Part shown: in pieces, positions 24,545 to 30,106 of the stretch | How the letters are laid out: each line of letters begins with the position of its first letter | How positions within the stretch are numbered: position 1 is the stretch's first letter | Assembly: GCA_037443425.1 (NCBI GenBank) | Contig: JBBIOI010000034.1 | Coordinates: forward strand, 1-30,106 | Length of the DNA: 30,106 nucleotides | Source of the DNA: JBBIOI01 sp037443425 | Lineage (GTDB): Bacteria; Desulfobacterota; BSN033; UBA1163 | Direction: 5' to 3' | Notes under the pieces: model-generated | Database searches by the model: none | What the model saw: the letters and a program-made list of their open reading frames with translations, nothing else | Told to the model about the DNA's origin: nothing | Translations under genes and position numbers: made by a program

Positions 24545-25684
24545 ATGGGAGATGCAATTGTCAGTGGACTTGAGGGACTTATCGCTGGATTTACAAACCT
24601 TCACTGGTCAAATCCTGTAATGATACTGGTTGGTTGTGTTTTGCTTTACTTAGGTATAAAAAAGGATTTTGAACCTTTACTTCTTGTTCCAATTGGGTTT
24701 GGATGCATTTTGGTAAATATTCCATTGGCAGGTTTAATGGAAGAAGAGGGTTTTTTGAAGATAATTTATGATGCAGGTATAATGACCGAATTATTTCCAC
24801 TACTTATATTTGTAGGAATCGGTGCTATGACAGACTTTGGACCTCTTCTTGAGAATCCAAAGATCTTTCTTTTAGGAGCTGCTGGACAGTTTGGAATTTT
24901 TATAACCCTGGCACTGGCCCTTGCCCTGGGATTTCCCCAAAAGGATGCTGTTGCAATTGGTATAATTGGTGCTTGCGATGGTCCAACAGCAATCTATGTG
25001 ACTTCAAAATACGCTCCTCATCTACTGGGTGCAGTTTCAGTGGCTGCATACTCTTATATGTCGCTTGTTCCTGTAATTCAGCCACCCATCATGAAGATCC
25101 TGACATCAAAGGAAGAAAAGATAATTAATATGGGGATAGTAAGAAAATCGGTGTCAAAGACAACAAAGATCTTATTCCCTCTCATTGTTACAGTGATTGG
25201 AGGACTCATTGCACCAAGAGGACTTCCCCTTTTGGGAACCATTATGCTCGGGAATTTGATGAAGGAGTGTGGAGTTGTAAGTCGACTCACAAAGGCAGCC
25301 GAGAATGAGATTCCTAATATTGTCACCCTCCTTCTCGGGATATCAATTGGTGCAACCATGGACGGAAGGGTATTTTTAAAGCCACAGACCCTGATAGTAT
25401 TGGGATTAGGTTTTCTGGCGATCTGTCTTGATACTGTTTGTGGTGTACTCTTTGGAAAGCTTATGAAGATATTGACAGGCGGAAAGGTGAATCCTTTGAT
25501 CGGTGCTGCTGGAATTTCAGCTTATCCAATGTCGGCAAGGGTTGTACAGAGAGAAGGCCAAAAATATAATCCAAAAAATTACCTTCTAATGCATGCAATG
25601 GGAGCAAATACAGGAGGTCAGGTTGGTTCTGTTATGGCTGCAGCAGTTATGCTCTCTGTACTCAAAGGTATGGGTGTAATATAA
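24545..25684 (+). CDS. Sodium ion-translocating decarboxylase beta subunit (OadB/GcdB/MmdB family)
   Basis: A 379-residue polytopic membrane protein with about ten hydrophobic segments. The IGACDGPTAIYV segment near 140 (conserved Asp in the family) and GAMTDFGPLLENP near 95 are typical for the beta subunit that couples decarboxylation to Na+ export. AGGGGGT precedes the ATG. Alpha (carboxyltransferase) and biotin-carrier subunits are not in the window, so the acid decarboxylated (oxaloacetate, glutaconyl-CoA, methylmalonyl-CoA or malonate) cannot be named. Directly downstream of the archerase region, glutaconyl-CoA is the most attractive guess, but it is only a guess. Confidence 0.92.
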   Translation: MGDAIVSGLEGLIAGFTNLHWSNPVMILVGCVLLYLGIKKDFEPLLLVPIGFGCILVNIPLAGLMEEEGFLKIIYDAGIMTELFPLLIFVGIGAMTDFGPLLENPKIFLLGAAGQFGIFITLALALALGFPQKDAVAIGIIGACDGPTAIYVTSKYAPHLLGAVSVAAYSYMSLVPVIQPPIMKILTSKEEKIINMGIVRKSVSKTTKILFPLIVTVIGGLIAPRGLPLLGTIMLGNLMKECGVVSRLTKAAENEIPNIVTLLLGISIGATMDGRVFLKPQTLIVLGLGFLAICLDTVCGVLFGKLMKILTGGKVNPLIGAAGISAYPMSARVVQREGQKYNPKNYLLMHAMGANTGGQVGSVMAAAVMLSVLKGMGVI

Positions 25685-25857
25685 ATCTTTAGTGATTAGA
25701 GAATAATATTCACCTAAGACTCAGATCTTGGACATATAGCATTTTCAAGATACTGCCTCAAAAAAAGACTACTGTTGTTTTTGGGAACTAAGATATTGAA
25801 TCTTTGCTCGATTTCTGCTTTCAGATATAAGATTATATAAAAAGGGAGGAAAAACCC

Positions 25858-26355
25858 ATGAGAAAGACATTGGTTGGAATACTTATGGGAAGTGATAGTG
25901 ATTTAACGGTGATGGAGAAGGCGGCAGAGGTGTTGAAGGAGATGGATGTTCCTTTTGAAATGGATATCAGCTCCGCCCACCGATTACCAGAAAAGACGAT
26001 TAATTATGCAAAAACAGCAAGACAGCGAGGAATCGAGGTTTTAATAGCAGGAGCAGGAATGTCTGCCCATCTTGCAGGTGTCTTGGCTTCGCATACAACA
26101 CTTCCTGTTATTGGCGTTCCCATAAAATCTGGTGCACTTAATGGAGTCGATGCACTCTATTCTACAGTTCAAATGCCTCCTGGGATTCCTGTTGCTACTG
26201 TTGGGATCGATGGAGCAAAAAATGCAGCATTTCTTGCCTGTGAGATTCTTTCCATAAAATATCCAGAGATTGCAAAGAGATTGGAAGATTATAGAGAAAG
26301 AATGAAAAATGAAATGGAAGAAAAATCAAAGAGACTAAAGGAAGAAAAAACCTGA
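25858..26355 (+). CDS. purE: 5-(carboxyamino)imidazole ribonucleotide mutase
   Basis: Moves the carboxyl group of N5-CAIR to C4 in purine synthesis. The 165-residue protein has GSDSDL (residues 10-15), SSAHR (about 39-43), the flexible glycine-rich GAGMSAHLAG, and GVPI followed by VQMPPGIPVATVG, as in PurE class I. A strong AAAGGGAGGA site at 25841-25850 fixes the start. The charged C-terminal tail is a little longer than in E. coli. purK is not adjacent. Confidence 0.95.
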   Translation: MRKTLVGILMGSDSDLTVMEKAAEVLKEMDVPFEMDISSAHRLPEKTINYAKTARQRGIEVLIAGAGMSAHLAGVLASHTTLPVIGVPIKSGALNGVDALYSTVQMPPGIPVATVGIDGAKNAAFLACEILSIKYPEIAKRLEDYRERMKNEMEEKSKRLKEEKT

Positions 26356-26409
26356 CCATTTTTATCTTCTCTAAATAAAGTAATCAAGACTCTTTTATTG
26401 CATAAAAAA

Positions 26410-27372
26410 ATGGATGATAAGGTTTTAATTCAAAAGGCCTCAGAAATAATCAGACGTGGGGGCCTGGTTGCTTTTCCCACAGAGACTGTTTATGGATTGG
26501 GTGCAGATGCCTTCAATCCCATGGCTGTTGCTCGGGTGTTTGAGGTTAAGCAGAGGCCTTATTTTGATCCATTGATTGTTCATATCAGTGAGACAATGGA
26601 GATTAATCGTCTGGTTAAAGAGGTTCCCAATGGTGCAAAGAAATTGATTGAGCATTTCTGGCCAGGCCCGCTAACTATCGTACTTTTTAAGAGGGATGAA
26701 GTCCCTGATATCGTAACCTCAGGTCTTCCAACTGTGGCAGTAAGAATGCCAAGACATCCTATGACATTAGAATTTATAAAACTTTCAGAAACTCCAATTG
26801 TTGGACCAAGTGCAAATCCATTCGGTTATATAAGCCCTACAAGAGCTGAACATGTTCGAGAACAGTTGGGTGATCAAATAGACTTTATTCTTGATGGAGG
26901 ACCGTGTGAGATTGGAGTTGAATCAACTATAGTATCATTTATTGATGAAAGACCAAAGTTACTTAGACCAGGTGGAATCCCTCTTGAAGAGATTGAAGCA
27001 ATTGTAGGAGAGATAGAGATTAAAAATATAGATGCCAATAAGCCTTTATCGCCCGGGATGCTTCCAAGACATTACGCCCCGAGGACACCAATTATCATTG
27101 GTCTTTCGGAAGAGGAAATAGAAAAATATAGAGGTAAAAAGATAGGTTTTTTGGCCTTTAAAAGACCAGCTAATATCTTTAAATTTGACTATATGGAGGT
27201 ACTTTCAGAAAAGGGCGATTTAAGGGAGGCAGCTACGAACCTTTTTTCAGCATTGAGGCGCATGGATAGTATGGGTTTAGATATCATTTTCGCTGAATCC
27301 TTCCCAGAGATTGGTCTTGGCCGTGCTATCATGGATCGTCTTAGAAAAGCCAGTAATCGATTTCACCGTTAA
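26410..27372 (+). CDS. Threonylcarbamoyl-AMP synthase (Sua5/YwlC type)
   Basis: Makes threonylcarbamoyl-AMP from threonine, bicarbonate and ATP for the t6A37 modification of tRNA. The YrdC domain (about 1-195) shows FPTETVYGLGADA, KQRPYFDPLIVHI, GPSANPFGYISPT and ESTIVSF; the Sua5 C-terminal domain (about 225-320) follows the linker SPGMLPRHYAP. The 320-residue length is that of the two-domain Sua5 form. The frame opens at TTG 26398; ATG 26410 is preferred as the start, although no ribosome site is evident at either. Confidence 0.93.
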   Translation: MDDKVLIQKASEIIRRGGLVAFPTETVYGLGADAFNPMAVARVFEVKQRPYFDPLIVHISETMEINRLVKEVPNGAKKLIEHFWPGPLTIVLFKRDEVPDIVTSGLPTVAVRMPRHPMTLEFIKLSETPIVGPSANPFGYISPTRAEHVREQLGDQIDFILDGGPCEIGVESTIVSFIDERPKLLRPGGIPLEEIEAIVGEIEIKNIDANKPLSPGMLPRHYAPRTPIIIGLSEEEIEKYRGKKIGFLAFKRPANIFKFDYMEVLSEKGDLREAATNLFSALRRMDSMGLDIIFAESFPEIGLGRAIMDRLRKASNRFHR

Positions 27373-27442
27373 TATTGCCAAATTTAAATTTTTCTTTTAA
27401 TTACTGTCTATGGCAGGTAAGAAGGGATTTATAGGTGCTTCT

Positions 27443-28027
27443 ATGAGAAAGGTCATAAGAAAATTCTGTCTAAACCCTGCTTATTTAATCTTTTTTATTA
27501 TTTTAAATTATCCAGCATGTCCTAAGGCCTTACCAGCTGAAGATGTCCAGCTGGTTTTGGATGAACAATACTTTCAAGTATCAAAGAGACTGATCAAAGA
27601 GGCAAAATCTTCTATATATGTAATGATGTTTGAAATGGGATATTATGATAAATACCCTAACACCCCTTCCAATCTGCTTATAAGAGAACTTATTGAAGCT
27701 AAGAAAAGAGGAGTCAATGTAGAAGTGATATTAGAAATCAGAGAAGGAAGAGACAGAACGAGTGAACGGAATCGACATACAGGAAAGATCCTGTCTGAAG
27801 CTGGGGTAAAGATATTTTATGATACACCATTTAAAACAACCCATGCAAAATGTATGGTGGTGGATGGGGTGTTTTGTCTTATTGGGAGTACAAACTGGAC
27901 TTTTTATGCCTTGACAAACAATAATGAAGTTTCTGTCCTTATTAAATCAAAATCTTTAGCAAAGGCATTGATAGATTATTTTAACCAGGTTAAGAAAGGA
28001 AGTAATAACTTGTTGAAAAAGGAATGA
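27443..28027 (+). CDS. Secreted phospholipase D-like protein with a single HKD motif
   Basis: About 194 residues from ATG 27443, which has AGGTG at good spacing; an upstream ATG at 27410 adds 11 residues. A basic start MRKVIRK and hydrophobic stretch YLIFFIILNY look like a signal peptide. The HKD motif is HAKCMVVDG...GSTNW, with the family's H-x-K-x4-D. One motif in a short protein suggests an Nuc-type dimer that could cut phosphodiesters, DNA included. Nuclease versus lipase cannot be told. It lies 70 bases after the Sua5-type gene and 31 bases before tatD. Confidence 0.82.
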   Translation: MRKVIRKFCLNPAYLIFFIILNYPACPKALPAEDVQLVLDEQYFQVSKRLIKEAKSSIYVMMFEMGYYDKYPNTPSNLLIRELIEAKKRGVNVEVILEIREGRDRTSERNRHTGKILSEAGVKIFYDTPFKTTHAKCMVVDGVFCLIGSTNWTFYALTNNNEVSVLIKSKSLAKALIDYFNQVKKGSNNLLKKE

Positions 28028-28058
28028 CTCTTCTCAAAGGAGAGGAAAAGGGCACTAT

Positions 28059-28826
28059 ATGCTTATTGATTCGCACGCACATCTTGAGATGCCCGATTTT
28101 AATAGAGACCTTAACGAGGTTGTTAAAAGGGCCCAAGATTCGGGTATTGAATACATTTTTACGGTGGGTACTGAGAAAAAAGATTGGCTTAAAGCCATTA
28201 AAATTGCTGAAACCTATCCTTTCGTTTTTGCTATCTTAGGTGTTCATCCACACAATGCAAAAGAGATTGATGATAAAACCTATTCAGAGCTAAGAATCCT
28301 TTGCAAGCATGAAAAGGTAAAGGCTTATGGAGAGATAGGATTAGATTTTTATAGAAATCTTTCACCGAGAGAGATTCAGCTTAAAAGATTTAGAGAACAG
28401 ATAATGTTGGCAAAAGAACTTGGTCTCCCTATCGTGATTCATGACCGAGATGCGCATAAAGAGACCTTAGAGATATTGAGAGAGGAGAGGGCTAATGAAT
28501 GTGGTGGCATAATTCACTGTTTCTCAGGTGATCACTATATGGCAAGAAAATGTATAGAGATGGGTTTTTATATCTCGATCCCTGGCAGTATTACCTTCAA
28601 AAATGCATCGTTATTGGTAGAGGTTGTAAAAAAGATTCCACTTGACTCTATCTTGATTGAAACAGATTCTCCTTTTTTAACACCTGAACCTTTTAGAGGA
28701 AAGAGAAATGAGCCTTCTTATGTTCGTTTTATAGCGCAAAAGATTTCAGAAATTAAAGGAGTTTCTTTCGAGAAAGTTGCTGAGAAAACTTCTGAGAGTG
28801 CATTAAAGATCTTTCGTTTGAAATAA
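28059..28826 (+). CDS. TatD-family metal-dependent deoxyribonuclease
   Basis: A 255-residue TIM-barrel hydrolase of the TatD family. Metal-ligand motifs are in order: SHAHLEM (5-11), GEIGLDFYR (about 93-101), VIHDRDAH (about 127-134), GIIHCFSGD (about 151-159), and ETDSPFLTPEP (about 206-216). TatD proteins act as 3'-5' exonucleases in oxidative DNA repair. AAAAGGG lies before the ATG. Followed 6 bases later by the Nudix gene. Confidence 0.93.
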   Translation: MLIDSHAHLEMPDFNRDLNEVVKRAQDSGIEYIFTVGTEKKDWLKAIKIAETYPFVFAILGVHPHNAKEIDDKTYSELRILCKHEKVKAYGEIGLDFYRNLSPREIQLKRFREQIMLAKELGLPIVIHDRDAHKETLEILREERANECGGIIHCFSGDHYMARKCIEMGFYISIPGSITFKNASLLVEVVKKIPLDSILIETDSPFLTPEPFRGKRNEPSYVRFIAQKISEIKGVSFEKVAEKTSESALKIFRLK

Positions 28827-28832
28827 TTTTAT

Positions 28833-29408
28833 ATGCAAGAGTTTAAAAAGGATTTTATTGAACGTATAAAAGAGGTCCTTTCAAAAAGGAAAAGAATGAT
28901 TATTGAGAATCCTTATTATTCTCATGCAGCAGTACTTGTACCAATCTTTGAAAAAGAAGGTAGCTGTCACATCCTTTTTACAAAAAGGACTTATAAAGTA
29001 AAGCATCATAAGGGTGAGATTTCGTTTCCAGGGGGAATGGCCGATAAGGAGGATTATGATTTAAAAGGGACAGCACTTCGTGAAGCCTTTGAAGAGGTTG
29101 GACTAAGAGAAGAAGATGTGGAGATACTTGGTGCACTTGATGATATCGTTACAGTCACAGAATTTATTGTTACTCCATATGTCGGAGTCTTTCCATATCC
29201 TTATCCATTCAAACTAAGTTCTATCGAGATATCAGAGATAATTGAAGTCCCTGTTTTACACCTTCTGAATAATGATTGTTTCAGTATAAGGGAAATAGAA
29301 AGGATGGGGAAAAAGGAATTGGTTTACTCCTATCAATTTAGAGATCATATTATCTGGGGAGCAACTGCCCGCATTCTAAAACAGTTCTTAGACCTGATTT
29401 TTAAATAG
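28833..29408 (+). CDS. Nudix hydrolase, CoA pyrophosphatase type
   Basis: A 191-residue Nudix protein. The Nudix box GGMADKEDYDLKGTALREAF (with EEVGL following) holds the REXXEEXG residues, and an upstream FTKRTYKVKHHKGEISFPGG segment is the additional motif of CoA-type pyrophosphatases (NudL/YeaB/PCD1), which cut CoA into 4'-phosphopantetheine and 3',5'-ADP. No ribosome site is visible; it begins 6 bases after tatD, so translation is probably coupled. Confidence 0.88.
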   Translation: MQEFKKDFIERIKEVLSKRKRMIIENPYYSHAAVLVPIFEKEGSCHILFTKRTYKVKHHKGEISFPGGMADKEDYDLKGTALREAFEEVGLREEDVEILGALDDIVTVTEFIVTPYVGVFPYPYPFKLSSIEISEIIEVPVLHLLNNDCFSIREIERMGKKELVYSYQFRDHIIWGATARILKQFLDLIFK

Positions 29409-29413
29409 AATCT

Positions 29414-29432
29414 AAATCGAGCGATTTTTTTT
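29414..29432 (+). terminator. Weak Rho-independent terminator after the Nudix gene
   Basis: AAATC (29414-29418) and GATTT (29423-29427) with a 4-base GAGC loop, then T to 29432. The stem is short, so confidence is low. The gap to argG also holds a lone TCATTGCGAG repeat arm (29471-29480) and a CTTTCC...GGAAAG hairpin at 29551-29568. Confidence 0.4.
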
Positions 29433-29470
29433 AGTTGCTGCACCAAAAGGTGAATGGCAATCCGACAAAA

Positions 29471-29480
29471 TCATTGCGAG
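29471..29480. repeat. Solitary TCATTGCGAG repeat arm
   Basis: Ten bases identical to the arm of the element at 1331-1430, here without its inverted partner nearby. Likely a decayed or half copy. Confidence 0.4.
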
Positions 29481-29614
29481 GATGGACATTGTCTAAAATT
29501 CTCTTTTATGCTAATATTTCCTAAATCTTCTGTGGTTTTCAAAAATATCCCTTTCCTTAAAAGGAAAGCAGGATAATTGATAGGAATATTAATCTTTTTA
29601 AAAGGAGATGAGCT

Positions 29615-30106
29615 ATGGATGTTAATGAGATTTTGAAAAAGATTGAACAGACACCAACACCAAAGGTAAATAAAGTAGCTGTTGCCTATTCAGGTGGACT
29701 TGATTCTTCCCTTTCGATCGAACTGCTAAGAAGAAAGTATAGAGCAAAACAGATAATTCCAATTACCATTGATGTGGGGCAGGGAGAGGAAGAGATAATG
29801 GAGAGCAGAAGAAAGGCAGAGGTTCTCAAGATAAAACCTCTATTCTTTGATCTAAAAAAGGAATTTACTGAAGTCTGGATTGCTCGTGCAATCCAAGCAA
29901 ATTCTGACTACCTTGGATATCCTGTTTCGACCTCTATGACACGACAGATTGTAGCCCGAAAAGTTGCAGAGGTTGCTGTAAAGATGGGATGTGATGCTAT
30001 CCTTGAAGGATCGAGTGGTAAAGGGAATGATCAGTATCGCATGCACAATGTATTTAAGATGTTTGCACCAGAGCTTAAAATTCTCGTACCTGTAAGGGAT
30101 TTTGAT
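29615..30106 (+). CDS. argG: Argininosuccinate synthase (3' end outside window)
   Basis: Condenses citrulline and aspartate with ATP in arginine synthesis. The first 164 residues are in the window. AYSGGLDSSL (24-33) is the ATP-pyrophosphatase P-loop, TIDVGQGEEE follows near 54, and SSGKGNDQYR near 137 is the signature that binds citrulline and aspartate. AAAAGGAGATG precedes the ATG. A hairpin CTTTCC...GGAAAG (29551-29568) lies in the leader. Confidence 0.93.
   Translation, partial: MDVNEILKKIEQTPTPKVNKVAVAYSGGLDSSLSIELLRRKYRAKQIIPITIDVGQGEEEIMESRRKAEVLKIKPLFFDLKKEFTEVWIARAIQANSDYLGYPVSTSMTRQIVARKVAEVAVKMGCDAILEGSSGKGNDQYRMHNVFKMFAPELKILVPVRDFD

Overview
The window is an AT-rich bacterial chromosome segment with densely packed, mostly operonic genes. 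The gene content points to a strict or facultative anaerobe: a class III (glycyl-radical) ribonucleotide reductase with its activase, two other 4Fe-4S or radical-SAM systems, a large set of 'archerase'-type 2-hydroxyacyl-CoA dehydratase / benzoyl-CoA-reductase-like proteins, and the membrane part of a Na+-pumping decarboxylase. The closest fit is a Deltaproteobacteria/Desulfobacterota-like or related syntrophic anaerobe. That is an inference from gene content; there is no rRNA or marker gene here to fix taxonomy.

Layout, left to right. (1) 1-1275: 3' part of a LarA-like nickel-dependent racemase, ending in a hairpin terminator; the 326-base gap after it holds a palindromic GTCATTGCGAG repeat element and a promoter with two NrdR-box-like operators. 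(2) 1602-8754 (+): nrdD, a glutaredoxin-like redoxin and nrdG, then a PAS-GGDEF diguanylate cyclase, an unknown helical protein, a soluble PRC/MgtE_N/CBS protein and an NRAMP-family transporter with an altered metal site. (3) 8876-11881 (+): panE, panB, a stand-alone Lrp-type RAM domain, a 30-residue bS22/COX24-type ribosomal microprotein and an M50 membrane metalloprotease. (4) 19851-11886 (-): a four-gene archerase set (two activases and two dehydratase/reductase subunits), a COG1313-type radical SAM protein, a PD-(D/E)XK nuclease-like protein and PolX. (5) 20014-25684 (+): divergent from the archerase operon, a 1398-residue protein with two activase domains plus DUF2229 and HgdB-like parts, followed by small OadG and OadB. 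(6) 25858-30106 (+): purE, threonylcarbamoyl-AMP synthase, a secreted single-HKD phospholipase D-like protein, TatD, a CoA-pyrophosphatase-type Nudix protein and the 5' part of argG.

The most distinctive region is 15.5-25.7 kb. Four activase (ASKHA ATPase/4Fe-4S) modules, two double-subunit dehydratase/reductase proteins and Na+-pump subunits sit head to head. This looks like an ATP-driven low-potential electron system acting on a CoA thioester, with one activase degenerate in an ATP-site motif. The substrate cannot be read from the sequence. A second notable unit is the pairing of a membrane-domain-less MgtE regulatory module with an NRAMP that lacks the selectivity methionine, suggesting Mg2+ (or broader divalent) transport with a separate cytosolic sensor. 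No tRNA, rRNA, CRISPR array or insertion sequence was seen.
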